The notes: generated by a model from the letters alone, not told the origin. Positions 32,181-41,743 are shown, numbered from the stretch's first letter. The stretch is DNA of 44,320 bases from Bacillota bacterium (GCA_023388055.1 JAEWGW010000009.1:1-44320), one strand, 5' to 3'. Translations and numbers: made by a program.

Positions 32181-33626
32181 TCAGCCCCCGCGGCGTTGCA
32201 GCAGCTCCATCTTTTTCTCCCAGGCAGCAATGCTAAGATCCACAGGGTATACGGCCGGGTTCAGCTTGCGCAGGTATTCCGGCCAGAACAGGGACAGCTG
32301 CTGCTTATGATAGAGACGGATTTCCTCCAGCGTTGGCAGCTCCGACACCAGCTCCCCGTCGCGGAAGACGGGCTGCAGCAGGACCAACGCCTCGTAGTCC
32401 TCCACAAACTTATGCAGATAGGGGTGAACCGGGTCGAACAGCTTGATCCGCTTCCCCTGTTTGACATCCTCTTCCCCGTCCAGGGCAATGTAGTCCGCCT
32501 CGGCTTTCCCTGTTTTCCGGTCTACGATCCGGTACAGATCCTTCTTGCCGGGGGTGGTCACCTTCTCCGGATTACCCGAAACCTTGATGACAGGCTCATA
32601 GCTGCCATCTGCCTTCTCCCGGGCCGTGAGCTTATAAACCCCGCCCAACGACGGCTGGTCCGCGGCGGTTATCAGCTGAGTGCCTACACCCCAGGCATCA
32701 ATCCGCGCCCCCTGGGCCTTCAGGTTAAAAATCACATGTTCGTCCAGATCGTTGGAGGCCATGATCTTGGCATCGGGAAAACCGGCCTCATCCAGCATCC
32801 GTCTGGCCTGCTGGGACAGATAGGCCAAGTCTCCGCTGTCGAGACGAATGCCCGACAGCTTCTTGCCTTGGGCGGCCAGCTTGCGGCCTACCTTGATGGC
32901 GTTGGGCACGCCGCTTTTGAGCGTATCATAGGTATCCACCAGCAGCGTCACCTGATCCGGCAGCGCCTCGGCATAACGGAGGAATGCCTCCTCCTCTTCG
33001 GCATGGGCCTGGACCCAGGCATGAGCATGGGTGCCCTTGGTAGGAATGCCGAACAGCTTGCCTGCACGCAAATTCGAGGTGCCGTGGAAGCCGGCGATAT
33101 AAGCAGCCCGCGCTCCCCATATAGCAGCATCGGCCTCCTGCGCCCGGCGGGTGCCGAACTCCAGGAGCGAATCCTCTCCTGCCACCAGCTTGACCCGGGC
33201 AGCCTTGGTGGCGATAAGGGTCTGATAATTCATAAAGTTCAGGATCGCTGTCTCCACCAGCTGTGCTTCAAAAATTCGGGCCTCCACCCGGATCAGCGGC
33301 TCATTGGGAAACACCAGTGTTCCCTCCGGCACCGCGTGCAGATGGCCGGTAAACCGAAGCTCCCTCAGCGCATCCAGGAACTCCGGCCGATAATTCTCCT
33401 CCTGCTCCGCCAGATACGCCACATCCTCTTCAGTGAAGCGCAGCTCCCGGATGTAGGCTGCAATCCGCTCCAGACCCGCAAACACGCCAAAGCCGTTGCC
33501 GAAGGGCAGCTTGCGGAAATAAGCCTCGAACACCGCCATGCGGTTGTGGGTCCCCTGCACCCAGTGGGCATACATCATATTGATCTGATATTTATCCGTG
33601 TGAAGCGCGTAATCGCCGTAGCTCAT
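32181..33626 (-). CDS. pncB: nicotinate phosphoribosyltransferase
   Basis: It makes nicotinate mononucleotide from nicotinate, PRPP and ATP, the entry step of NAD salvage. At 481 residues it matches the family (about 480-490). Recognisable parts are L-H-T-D-K-Y-Q-I-N-M-M at the N-terminus, the catalytic-His region F-H-G-T-S-N, and the phosphate-binding G-I-R-L-D-S-G-D-L. The start at 33626 has AAGGAGG at the right distance; a reading to 33746 would run through the end of the upstream gene. It is 38 bases after the nicotinamidase gene, so nicotinamide can be converted to nicotinate and then to the nucleotide. Confidence 0.93.
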   Translation of the reverse strand: MSYGDYALHTDKYQINMMYAHWVQGTHNRMAVFEAYFRKLPFGNGFGVFAGLERIAAYIRELRFTEEDVAYLAEQEENYRPEFLDALRELRFTGHLHAVPEGTLVFPNEPLIRVEARIFEAQLVETAILNFMNYQTLIATKAARVKLVAGEDSLLEFGTRRAQEADAAIWGARAAYIAGFHGTSNLRAGKLFGIPTKGTHAHAWVQAHAEEEEAFLRYAEALPDQVTLLVDTYDTLKSGVPNAIKVGRKLAAQGKKLSGIRLDSGDLAYLSQQARRMLDEAGFPDAKIMASNDLDEHVIFNLKAQGARIDAWGVGTQLITAADQPSLGGVYKLTAREKADGSYEPVIKVSGNPEKVTTPGKKDLYRIVDRKTGKAEADYIALDGEEDVKQGKRIKLFDPVHPYLHKFVEDYEALVLLQPVFRDGELVSELPTLEEIRLYHKQQLSLFWPEYLRKLNPAVYPVDLSIAAWEKKMELLQRRGG

Positions 33627-33664
33627 GGAAACTCCTCCTTTGGTGTCACATCTCTGTCCGTTCC

Positions 33665-34231
33665 TTAAGCCAACCTTCCGTTCTCCCCTGTGCCGGCAGC
33701 CAGCACCTGCGCCCCCAGTGTTCCCCGGAAATGCCCCAACGCCCATTCATGCCCTGCCGGATTAAAGCTGGCCACAGCATCCTCATGGATAACCAGCTGA
33801 AAGCCTTTATTATAAGCGTCCACAGCGGTGTGCAGCACGCAGATGTCCGTGCACACCCCCACCAGGTGAAGCTCGGTAATGCCACGCTCGCGGAGGCGCT
33901 GCTCCAGATCCGTTCCGCAGAAGGCGCTGTATCTGGTTTTGTCCATCCAGTAAATGGTGTCCTTGTGCTGCTCATAAACCTGCTCCAGCTTTCCATACAG
34001 CCTGCGGCCGTCAGTCCCGCGGATATTATGGGGCAAAAACAGCTTGCTCTCGGGATGCCAGGGATCATTGCGCTCATGCAGGTCCACTGCCATCACCACA
34101 TAATCCTCCTGCTCCGCAAAATCCCCGGTCAATCGGCTAATCCGGCCCTCAATGGCAATGCCCGGTTCGCCGCAGGGCAATGCCCCTGTTACAAAATCGA
34201 CTGTATAATCAATCACAATTAACGCTCGCAT
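33665..34231 (-). CDS. pncA: nicotinamidase / isochorismatase family hydrolase
   Basis: It hydrolyses nicotinamide to nicotinate and ammonia. The 188-residue protein has the Asp of A-L-I-V-I-D-Y-T-V-D-F, the Lys of W-M-D-K-T-R-Y-S-A-F and the catalytic Cys of V-G-V-C-T-D-I-C-V-L-H-T. The start at 34231 is preceded by GGGAGGA at eight bases; earlier ATG codons lie on that site or upstream. Its position directly before pncB supports nicotinamidase over other isochorismatase-fold enzymes. Confidence 0.88.
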   Translation of the reverse strand: MRALIVIDYTVDFVTGALPCGEPGIAIEGRISRLTGDFAEQEDYVVMAVDLHERNDPWHPESKLFLPHNIRGTDGRRLYGKLEQVYEQHKDTIYWMDKTRYSAFCGTDLEQRLRERGITELHLVGVCTDICVLHTAVDAYNKGFQLVIHEDAVASFNPAGHEWALGHFRGTLGAQVLAAGTGENGRLA

Positions 34232-34297
34232 ATGCTTCATCCTCCCTGTCTGCCTGAGACAGCTTATTTTCGGCAAAACCAATATTATACTTTTGAT

Positions 34298-34319
34298 ATT
34301 ATTAATATGACATTATTAA
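34298..34319. promoter_or_regulatory. AT-rich direct repeat in the pncA upstream region
   Basis: ATTATTAA occurs at 34298-34305 and 34312-34319, 14 bases apart, in the divergent gap 34232-34427. A TATAAT for the minus strand lies close by, and TTGACA (complement of 34327-34332) is farther upstream. It may be the operator of a NAD-responsive regulator, but I do not recognise a named motif. Confidence 0.3.
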
Positions 34320-34427
34320 ACCATGGTGTCAACTATTTTAAAAATTATTTTAGACCGTTTGTCACCTTTTTTCCATTCTGAGCATAAATATGTTTTGTTG
34401 AATACTGATGATACGAGGTGGAGAAAC

Positions 34428-34610
34428 GTGCTGTTACTGGTGGACAAAAAGGACCGAGCCCATGCTGTAGCTACTCTGGACCAGATGGGACTCAATCAGA
34501 TCGCCGACTGGATTAAAGCGCTGCCCGAGAATAAGTGGGAGCAGATGTTCCATTCCCGCTGGCCGACGCTGGCCAAACAATGCGGCATTTTGGAAGAAGA
34601 GCAGGTTTAG
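34428..34610 (+). CDS. small hypothetical protein
   Basis: A 60-residue protein (starting at a GTG) of unknown function: L-L-L-V-D-K-K-D-R-A-H-A-V-A-T-L-D-Q-M-G, then a Trp-rich part W-I-K-A-L-P-E-N-K-W-E-Q-M-F-H-S-R-W. It is soluble and helical by look. The GTG at 34428 has AGGTGGAG just before it; an ATG at 34323 in the same frame has no ribosome site. A strong terminator follows. It could act in DNA or protein binding, but nothing in the sequence shows this. Confidence 0.6.
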   Translation: MLLLVDKKDRAHAVATLDQMGLNQIADWIKALPENKWEQMFHSRWPTLAKQCGILEEEQV

Positions 34611-34647
34611 GCCTCTACTCTCTCCCATATGCCCCTTCCGGCGATAG

Positions 34648-34683
34648 TCCCGCTTTCCTTTCGGGGAAAAGCGGGATTTTTTT
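34648..34683 (+). terminator. terminator of the small gene
   Basis: TCCCGCTTT pairs with AAAGCGGGA (ending 34676), followed by seven T. It lies about 37 bases after the stop of the small gene. Confidence 0.88.
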
Positions 34684-34716
34684 GGTATACCCGGATCACC
34701 CTGCCGGAATACACAA

Positions 34717-34748
34717 AAGCCGCCAGGCGAACTTTCACCCGACGGCTT
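34717..34748 (-). terminator. terminator of the regulator/toroid operon
   Basis: AAGCCG (34717-34722) pairs with CGGCTT (34743-34748); on the minus strand the stem is followed by TTTGTG. It lies just after the stop at 34757. Confidence 0.65.
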
Positions 34749-34756
34749 CTTATCGA

Positions 34757-35866
34757 TTATTGGAATGCAGAGGTATCCAGCTGGGGCGGAACCAAACCCG
34801 CCATGTCATAGCAGAAGGAGCGGATCAGGAGCGCTTGGGTTCCCGCATTCATGTCCCCTTCGGCCAATCCAAGTCCTAGCGGCACCGCCTTAGGCATCTC
34901 GGGATAAAACTCGCCTTCCTTCACCTGCGCTACATTCGTGGCCGCCGGGGAATGGCCCAGCTCCCGGGAGAAACCTCCGTCAGCCTGACGCAGGCGCTCC
35001 ATGTTGCGGATGGTAATTTCGAGAATTTCCTCGAACTCCTCCGGAGGGATCTCCGGACGCATGTACCCCAGCAGGTTAATGGGATTGCGGATATAACACA
35101 TATCCCGTGCAGTTTCCTCCCGCAGAATGCGGAGCATACTCCGGTACATAACCTCCCCGCGGGGCATGGGCATATGGAAGCGGCTGTAGAAGGTCTCCAG
35201 CTTGAAGGAGCCGGATATACGGACATAGCCGCTCCCTTGACCCCAAAGCCCTGTTTCCGGATCTTGAATCCGCGCGAAAAAGTCAAACGCCCGCTTCAAA
35301 TATTCCTTCTGTTTCTCCTCCGGCAGTTGGCCGATATACGGAGCGGAATTGCAGAGCCGGTCGCAGCCCCGCCAGCTGTTGGTCAGCGGCATGGCATTCA
35401 GCCAAGCCTCGTAAGCATCCGGGGAATTCATATAATCCGGCATGCTGTTCATCTTTTGGGGAAGGGGATATAAGGGAGCTCCTCCGAGCTTGCGAATAGC
35501 GCCTACACTGTAGCTCAGCGCTCTTCCCACCATCACATCGTCATCCCGCATATCCGGATTTTCTTCATAAAAATAACCATTGGCTGGATCCTGCTTGTTT
35601 TGGAAGAAACGGATTGCCTTCGCTTTCTTGGCTGCCTGCCATCCTTCCAGCAACCCCACCCGCTCCAGAATATTCAAGGCTTGGGAGGAGGATTCAATGT
35701 CAGGAAGCTGGTTCAAGCTCCGTGAGCTGCGGGCATAGAAAAACCCGCCGCTTTCGTCATCATACTGCCCCTTCATCCATTCGAAAAAGCCGTCAAACAA
35801 CTCGTCCATTTGGTTAAGAAGCGCCACTGTCCTATCGGTAATGACCTTCTGGTTTGCCACGCCCAT
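34757..35866 (-). CDS. uncharacterised alpha/alpha-toroid-like protein
   Basis: A 369-residue soluble protein without a signal peptide. Repeated motifs of the type Q-D-P-E-T-G-L-W-G-Q-G, D-E-S-G-G-F-F-Y-A and Q-A-D-G-G-F-S-R-E sit between helices. This pattern is typical of (alpha/alpha)6 toroids, as in terpenoid cyclase-like and some carbohydrate-active enzymes. The N-terminus (D-E-L-F-D-G-F-F-E-W-M-K-G-Q-Y-D-D-E-S-G-G-F-F) begins the first helix. It follows the AraC-type regulator gene by 42 bases on the same strand. Given the sugar transporter next door it may be an intracellular polysaccharide lyase or hydrolase, but this is an inference. Confidence 0.7.
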   Translation of the reverse strand: MGVANQKVITDRTVALLNQMDELFDGFFEWMKGQYDDESGGFFYARSSRSLNQLPDIESSSQALNILERVGLLEGWQAAKKAKAIRFFQNKQDPANGYFYEENPDMRDDDVMVGRALSYSVGAIRKLGGAPLYPLPQKMNSMPDYMNSPDAYEAWLNAMPLTNSWRGCDRLCNSAPYIGQLPEEKQKEYLKRAFDFFARIQDPETGLWGQGSGYVRISGSFKLETFYSRFHMPMPRGEVMYRSMLRILREETARDMCYIRNPINLLGYMRPEIPPEEFEEILEITIRNMERLRQADGGFSRELGHSPAATNVAQVKEGEFYPEMPKAVPLGLGLAEGDMNAGTQALLIRSFCYDMAGLVPPQLDTSAFQ

Positions 35867-35908
35867 CGTCTCCTTCTCGTTTCACGTGTGCAACATACCG
35901 GACATGCA

Positions 35909-38233
35909 TCAGGTATACATTTTCCGGTGAAGCTCCCGGTACTGGCCCGGTGTCATCTCTTCCTGCTTGCGGAAGGAACGGATGAAATTCTGTGAATTCT
36001 GGTACTGCAGCCGCTCGGAGATTTCCTTCACCGTCATATCCGTTTCGATCAGCCATTTCTTCGCCATAGTGAAACGGAATGCCGACAGGTAATCGCTGAA
36101 GGTCTGCCCTGTCTGATTGCGGAATACGCTGCTCAGATAATTGGCGTTGTAGTGCAGCTCCGCGGCGAGGCCCTCAATGGTAAGCGGTGTGTCGTACTCC
36201 CGGTGAATCCGGTCTAGGATAATGTCAGAGATGCTCTGGTACTGGGAGATCTGCCGCTCCTGGAACAAAAGAATCAGCGGATGGATGATCCGGCTCCAGA
36301 ACCAGTCCTCGATTTCCTTGGCCAAAGGCAGCTTCTGCAGCTCCTCGTAAAGGGATTCGCCCCCTTCGATGAGCTGGCTCAACCTTACGCCGGATTCCTG
36401 AATCATCACCAGGGTGTTATTCAGAAGCTTGTTGATGGGTACCTGATACTCCTGCGGCGTCATCTCATGCTTGAAGATCACGGTCATCAGCCGCTGCAGC
36501 AGATGTCTTGCCTTCTCCTCATCCGCCAGGCGGATAGCATCGAACAGCTCGCTTTCTGTCAGCCACGGGTAGTCCAGGTTCTGCTGGGGAAGACCGCGGT
36601 TCATATGGGCATAGTGGATAATGACCCCTACCCCGAGGTGGATCCGGTGCTTCAGCGCTTCAAGCCCTTCGCGGAAGGCCACGTGGGCATTCTTCAAGTC
36701 TGTGAACGGCAGACTGATGCCGATGCTCACCGTCAGCTTCAGGATGGACAGTACCATCTGCTGGATGGATTCCGTTAACGCATAGATCCACGTATTAAAC
36801 TCTCCCACCGGGAGATCACTGCGGCCAACGATCAGCGAAACCGTGGAATCGAACACCACCGGCGCTACTCTGTACTCTTCAGCGACTAGCTCTTCTATCA
36901 TATTCTGAACCGCAAACAGAAGAAGGTCAATATCTTCCTTACGGTAATGGGTCTCATCCAGCGTATCGATTTGGACTACCAAGACGGAATAAGGATTCCA
37001 ATCCTTGATTTTGGACAGGTACCCGAACTGCTCCATCTTCTCCAGGATGTCCTGCTTCCGCATGGTTCCTTGGAACAGCCGGATCAGGAAGAAGTCTCTG
37101 GCCTGCTGCAGATACCGGAAGGACTCCTGCTCCAGCCTTGTTTTGGAGGTGAACAGGTCCTGGAATGAATTGCTGATAATATCGAACTCGTTATCCTTGG
37201 CGGACATGACAATATTGCCGGTTGTCTGGCGGACCAGCTTCTGGATGGGCGTGTACATTCTTCGGGAGAAGAACCAGGCCAGCGTCATAAATACGGCCAG
37301 CAGCGCAATCACCGTGGCAATGGTAATGTTCCTTATCTTGACGGCTTCCTTGGTCAGACTGTCGATGGATATAATGGAGACATACACCCAATTGTTCATA
37401 TCCGAACGCAGGTAGGTGGCAGTGTAATCCTTCTTGTCCACCTCCGTCTGATATTGTCCGCTTTTGCCCTGGAGCACCAAGGTATTGGGAAGAAACCCTG
37501 TACTGCGGGCGTATTGCCCGATCATCCCGGGATCATTGTGATAGACAATCCGGTCCTGGTCATCCAGAATCATCACGGTTTCCGATTGCCGCGGGGTATA
37601 ATTAATAATGGACGGCATGGCGCAGCTGGAGATATTGGCGAAGGCCATCCCTGTTTTGTAGGAGGAATAGGACGGCAGCTTCTGCACCAGGCTGATGGTG
37701 TACGGGCAAACGTCCACATTAGCCTTCATTTCGCTATAAAACCAGAGCGTATTGTTGAGCACCCAGGAGGAATTGTTCAACAGCAGCATCTGGTTGGAAA
37801 TCTGCGAATAATGAAGATATTTATCGAATTGATAAAATCCGGAGTTCTTCATCATCCAATTCTGCTCCAGGTTGACGATGACGACATCCTCCAGATTCGT
37901 ATAGAAATTCTGGGTATTCAGCATCTCCTTGCGCAGGTCCTGGTACAGAATAAAGTCCTGCTCCGTCAGCGCATTGCCAAAAACCCGGCTCATGGCGGAG
38001 GAATCCACCAACTGGTTCATGGCATGCTTAACGGTTTGCAGCGTCTGCTCGACATTCGAGCTCATTTGGCTTAAAATTTGGTGTTGGCTCTGGTTAACCT
38101 GCTTCTTGATTTCCCGGGATGCATTTAGATAGGAAGAAAATCCGATAATCATGACCGGAACAATACACAGAACAAAGCTGAACACGGTCATTTTGGTCAA
38201 AAAATTGGATTTCCCCACAACCTTCACTCCCAC
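35909..38233 (-). CDS. membrane-bound AraC-family regulator (YesN/YtdP-like)
   Basis: A 774-residue one-component sensor-regulator. A membrane helix (about 15-36) and a second (about 298-320) flank a ~260-residue extracellular sensing region of the dCache kind. A cytoplasmic linker domain follows, then a C-terminal AraC HTH pair (about 670-770: T-I-E-G-L-A-A-E-L-H-Y-N-A-N-Y-L-S-S-V-F-R and T-V-K-E-I-S-E-R-L-Q-Y-Q-N-S-Q-N-F-I-R-S-F-R-K). Such proteins sense an extracellular sugar, often with a binding protein, and turn on uptake genes. It is divergent from the first solute-binding gene by 84 bases and most likely controls it and the transporter beyond. Confidence 0.88.
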   Translation of the reverse strand: MGVKVVGKSNFLTKMTVFSFVLCIVPVMIIGFSSYLNASREIKKQVNQSQHQILSQMSSNVEQTLQTVKHAMNQLVDSSAMSRVFGNALTEQDFILYQDLRKEMLNTQNFYTNLEDVVIVNLEQNWMMKNSGFYQFDKYLHYSQISNQMLLLNNSSWVLNNTLWFYSEMKANVDVCPYTISLVQKLPSYSSYKTGMAFANISSCAMPSIINYTPRQSETVMILDDQDRIVYHNDPGMIGQYARSTGFLPNTLVLQGKSGQYQTEVDKKDYTATYLRSDMNNWVYVSIISIDSLTKEAVKIRNITIATVIALLAVFMTLAWFFSRRMYTPIQKLVRQTTGNIVMSAKDNEFDIISNSFQDLFTSKTRLEQESFRYLQQARDFFLIRLFQGTMRKQDILEKMEQFGYLSKIKDWNPYSVLVVQIDTLDETHYRKEDIDLLLFAVQNMIEELVAEEYRVAPVVFDSTVSLIVGRSDLPVGEFNTWIYALTESIQQMVLSILKLTVSIGISLPFTDLKNAHVAFREGLEALKHRIHLGVGVIIHYAHMNRGLPQQNLDYPWLTESELFDAIRLADEEKARHLLQRLMTVIFKHEMTPQEYQVPINKLLNNTLVMIQESGVRLSQLIEGGESLYEELQKLPLAKEIEDWFWSRIIHPLILLFQERQISQYQSISDIILDRIHREYDTPLTIEGLAAELHYNANYLSSVFRNQTGQTFSDYLSAFRFTMAKKWLIETDMTVKEISERLQYQNSQNFIRSFRKQEEMTPGQYRELHRKMYT

Positions 38234-38317
38234 GTCGGTTCATTCATGATATGATAGAAATATTGTACCAAGCCTTGTCCACCAATAGCAACTCCCGATA
38301 GAGAGGAAATCCTATAT

Positions 38318-39853
38318 ATGAAGTTTAATTTGAACAAGCGTATTTGGATTCCGGCGCTGGCGGTTGTCCTTATGCTCGCCGCCGGGGCCATTGTGGCTGC
38401 TGTCCGGTCTGACGGTTCCCGGAACGAAACAGCGCCTCCGGCGCCCCCCGGCAAATCCATCAGCATCATGCTGCCGCTCCACCAGTCCGCCGCGCCTCCC
38501 GAAAGCCTGATCCGGGAGATTCAGGCCCGTACAGACTACGCGTTGGACATCAAGTGGATTCCAGATGAGGTGTATTCCAACCGGATGATGAATAATCTGG
38601 AGAGCAAGGAGAACTCCCAGGCCATTTTCGTCAAACCTACGGACCTCACCGCCATCAAAAGCGCCATCCGTTCGGACATGTTCTGGAACATCGGTCCTTA
38701 TCTAGACCATTACCCGAATTTGCGGACCCTGGAGCAGACCTCCACCAAGCTCATGACCATCGACGGCAAAATATACGGGCTTGGCAGTGAACGCCCCGAA
38801 TCCCGCCAGGGCGTTATTATCCGCAAGGATTGGCTCAATAATCTGGGCTTAAGGGAGCCCAAAACCCTGGATGAGCTGTATCAGGTGCTCAAGGCCTTTA
38901 CGGAGCAGGACCCGGATGGCAACGGCAAGCCGGATACGGTTGGGCTGACGGACCGCAATGATCTGTATTACGGCGCCTTCAAAACCTTAAGCTCTTATTT
39001 CGGCACACCCAACGGCTGGGCGCTTTCGGATGGAAAGCTGACGCCCGAGTTCGCTACACCGGAATATATCAGTACGATGAATTATATGAAGAAGCTATAT
39101 CAGGAGCAGCTGGTGAATACAGATTTCCCTGTCACCAGCAAATCCGTACAGCGCTTCCGGATGATAACCGGCAAAGCCGGAGTATATATCGGCAGCCTGG
39201 CGGATGCCCCCAGACTTCTGGAGGAGACCCGGCAGGTCAATCCCGAGGCGGATTTCGCCGTTCTCAACCGGATTCAGGGACCCAAAAGCTACGGCATCTG
39301 GTCGGTTTCCGGAAACGGCGGCATGTTTTTCTTCTCCAAGAAGAATCTGAAGACCGAGCAGCAGCTCAAGGACGCCTTGGCCTTCTTCGACCGGACCATG
39401 GATGCCGATATCAGCAACCTGCTTGTTTACGGAGTAGAGAATGTCCATTATATTCTGAATAATGGCAAAGTAGCCTACAAGGATAGCGACATGTATTCCC
39501 GCTCTAATGCGGAAGTGCCGCCGCTGTCCTCCTTGCTTCTAACCACGGTGACCAACCCCAATCTGTATAAGCGGGACCCGGAGGGAATAAGCCCTATATT
39601 GAACGAAGTGTACAAGCTGATCGACGACAATGCGACGATGCTGATCCGGAATCCGGCCGCAGGCTTATCCTCCAACACCTACGACGCCCGCAATGTAGAG
39701 CTGGATTTCATCATCAACAATGCCACCTACAATTTCATTCTTGGCAAAATCGACGAAAACGGCTTCCGCGAGGAGATTGACAGCTGGATGCAAAAAGGCG
39801 GCTCCACCGTTATTCAGGAGCTGGAGGAAGCCCTCCGGACAAGCCGCCCTTAG
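38318..39853 (+). CDS. solute-binding protein without lipobox
   Basis: A 511-residue extracellular binding protein of the LplA type. It is a paralogue of the lipoprotein at 40199: both share T-x-F-G-T-P-N-G-W, K-L-T-P-(D/E)-F, D-F-P-V-T-S-K and G-V-Y-I-G. The N-terminus has a hydrophobic segment (10-28, I-W-I-P-A-L-A-V-V-L-M-L-A-A-G-A-I-V-A-A) but no Cys, so it is either cleaved and released or kept as an anchor. GAGAGGAAA precedes the ATG. The gene is next to and divergent from the sensor-regulator, so it may present sugar to the sensor and not to the permeases. Confidence 0.82.
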   Translation: MKFNLNKRIWIPALAVVLMLAAGAIVAAVRSDGSRNETAPPAPPGKSISIMLPLHQSAAPPESLIREIQARTDYALDIKWIPDEVYSNRMMNNLESKENSQAIFVKPTDLTAIKSAIRSDMFWNIGPYLDHYPNLRTLEQTSTKLMTIDGKIYGLGSERPESRQGVIIRKDWLNNLGLREPKTLDELYQVLKAFTEQDPDGNGKPDTVGLTDRNDLYYGAFKTLSSYFGTPNGWALSDGKLTPEFATPEYISTMNYMKKLYQEQLVNTDFPVTSKSVQRFRMITGKAGVYIGSLADAPRLLEETRQVNPEADFAVLNRIQGPKSYGIWSVSGNGGMFFFSKKNLKTEQQLKDALAFFDRTMDADISNLLVYGVENVHYILNNGKVAYKDSDMYSRSNAEVPPLSSLLLTTVTNPNLYKRDPEGISPILNEVYKLIDDNATMLIRNPAAGLSSNTYDARNVELDFIINNATYNFILGKIDENGFREEIDSWMQKGGSTVIQELEEALRTSRP

Positions 39854-39877
39854 AACCTGCATAAGCAAATATTCCCT

Positions 39878-39957
39878 GGTTCCCCTGTAGGAGATTGGCA
39901 CGAATCGCAGGAAATCCTGTCGATTCATGCATAGGTTCTCCTGTAATTGGGGGAGCC
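39878..39957 (+). terminator. long branched hairpin between the two binding-protein genes
   Basis: GGTTCCCC (39878-39885) pairs with GGGGGAGCC (39949-39957), AGGAGA pairs with TCTCCT inside it, and GAATCGCAGGA pairs with TCCTG-T-CGATTC (39902-39926) at the tip. TTTTATT follows. It should end the transcript of the first binding-protein gene. Confidence 0.65.
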
Positions 39958-40198
39958 TTTTATTATGCAAGGAAACCGGAGCTTCTCCGCCTCCGGGTGT
40001 CATCACCTCAGGTGTAACAGGGATAATCATTAGCCCAGATTCCCGGTTCTACTGGGTTTTTGCCCAATTTTGATGGTCCGCGGCGGTGTAGTGTGGGGCA
40101 GTGATTATATTCAAAACGCAATTCCGTACCGTATAGTTAGTCGTGTCAGAACAATCGACAAACGCAACACAACAGTTCAAAAATGGAGGTTATATCAA

Positions 40199-41731
40199 AT
40201 GGCAAAAAAAACACGCCAATGGGTAGCAGCGTTGACTACTGTAGCAGTAGCCGGCGGATTACTGGCAGCATGCGGAGACAGTGGTGAAAAGGGCGCAGCT
40301 GGCGGTTCTGCTTCTCCTGCAGCGACAACTCAAGGACCTGTGAAGTTCACGGTAATGGCTAACTTGCAGACTCCTGAAGTCCCTTCCGACAAACTCGAAA
40401 AGTATATTGAGCAAACCACCAACTCTCAAATTGAGATTCAATGGGTACCGGACGGATCTTATGATGAGAAGTTCCAAGCCGCTTTCGCAACCGGCACTCT
40501 GCCGCAGGCTGTTTATCTGAAGAATGCCGCTTCCTTTATTCTGATGCGCGACGCCATCAAGAACGGTCAATTCTGGGAAATCGGGCCTTTGCTGAAGGAC
40601 TACCCGAACCTGAGCAAGCTGGACACCAAAATCTTGGACAACACCAAGGTTAACGGAAAAATCTACTCCTTGTACCAAGAAAGACAACCTGCCCGTTCCG
40701 GTTTGATCTTCCGTAAGGACTGGCTGGACAAGATCGGCGCAGCTGCTCCGACAACCACCGACGAGCTGTACAACGTACTGAAGAAGATCAAGGAAGCTGA
40801 CCTGGCCGGCAACGGCAAGACCATTCCGCTGGCTGACCGTAACGATCTGGTATATGGCTCCTTCAAAACTGTAGCCACCATGTTCGGCACTCCTAACGGT
40901 TGGGGTGTTGTGAACGGCAAGCTGACTCCTGACTTCATGACCACCAACTACATGGATACCCTGAAGTTCTATAAGAAGCTTCACTCTGAAGGCCTGATCA
41001 ACCAGGACTTCCCGGTTACCTCCAAGAACGACCAGCAAAACCTGATGTACACTGGACGTTCCGGTGTTTACATTGGAACCATGGGCGATGCTAAGACCAT
41101 GCAAGACAAAACCGCTCCTAACTTCCCGGACGCAAAATACGATGTTTCCAACGATTTGAAGGGTCCGGACGGCAAGAAAACAACTTGGGGCACCAACGGC
41201 TACGGCACCATCCTGCTGTTCCCGAAATCCTCTGTGAAGAACGAAACCGAGCTGAAGGCTATCCTGGGCGTATTCGACAAGTTCTACGGCAAGGAATTGG
41301 CTGACGTTCTGAAATTTGGTCTGAAGGATCAAAACCACTATACTCTTGATGCTGATAACAAGATCGTATCCAGCACCGACACCAAGCTGATTGAAAAGGA
41401 AGTTCGTCCTTACCTGAACATGGCGCTGGCTGAAACCACCAACGTTTCCCCGCAAAAGTATGCTTCCGCTACTCTGGAAAAGGCTAATAACCTGTCCAAC
41501 GAAGCTGCCAAGTTCATGATCACTGATCCTACTGCTTCTCTGGATTCCGCAACCTATGCTGAGCGCGGCACCCGTCTTCAAGAGCAAATCAAGGATGCAA
41601 CCTACCAATTCATCATGGGCAAGATCGATGAAGCTGGTTACAAGGCTGCTACCGACAAGTGGCTGAAGGATGGCGGACAAAAGATCGTTGACGAGTTCAA
41701 CGAGCAATACGCTGCAATCAACAAGAAATAA
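40199..41731 (+). CDS. sugar ABC transporter solute-binding lipoprotein
   Basis: A 510-residue lipoprotein that captures a (oligo)saccharide outside the cell for the two permeases downstream. The signal peptide ends in the lipobox G-L-L-A-A-C (Cys at residue 23), followed by a Gly/Ser/Ala linker. Later motifs are those of the LplA/YtcQ group. The start at 40199 has TGGAGG nine bases upstream; an ATG at 40070 would extend the protein with a sequence that is not a signal peptide. Codon choice (CTG, AAC, AAG, GGC) is more biased than in the paralogue, which suggests high expression. Confidence 0.92.
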   Translation: MAKKTRQWVAALTTVAVAGGLLAACGDSGEKGAAGGSASPAATTQGPVKFTVMANLQTPEVPSDKLEKYIEQTTNSQIEIQWVPDGSYDEKFQAAFATGTLPQAVYLKNAASFILMRDAIKNGQFWEIGPLLKDYPNLSKLDTKILDNTKVNGKIYSLYQERQPARSGLIFRKDWLDKIGAAAPTTTDELYNVLKKIKEADLAGNGKTIPLADRNDLVYGSFKTVATMFGTPNGWGVVNGKLTPDFMTTNYMDTLKFYKKLHSEGLINQDFPVTSKNDQQNLMYTGRSGVYIGTMGDAKTMQDKTAPNFPDAKYDVSNDLKGPDGKKTTWGTNGYGTILLFPKSSVKNETELKAILGVFDKFYGKELADVLKFGLKDQNHYTLDADNKIVSSTDTKLIEKEVRPYLNMALAETTNVSPQKYASATLEKANNLSNEAAKFMITDPTASLDSATYAERGTRLQEQIKDATYQFIMGKIDEAGYKAATDKWLKDGGQKIVDEFNEQYAAINKK

Positions 41732-41743
41732 GTTTTTATTCTT

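Noticed and set aside
34323..34427. N-terminal extension of the small gene at 34428
   Set aside because: The ATG at 34323 has no ribosome site and lies in the AT-rich pncA promoter region; the GTG at 34428 is preceded by AGGTGGAG.
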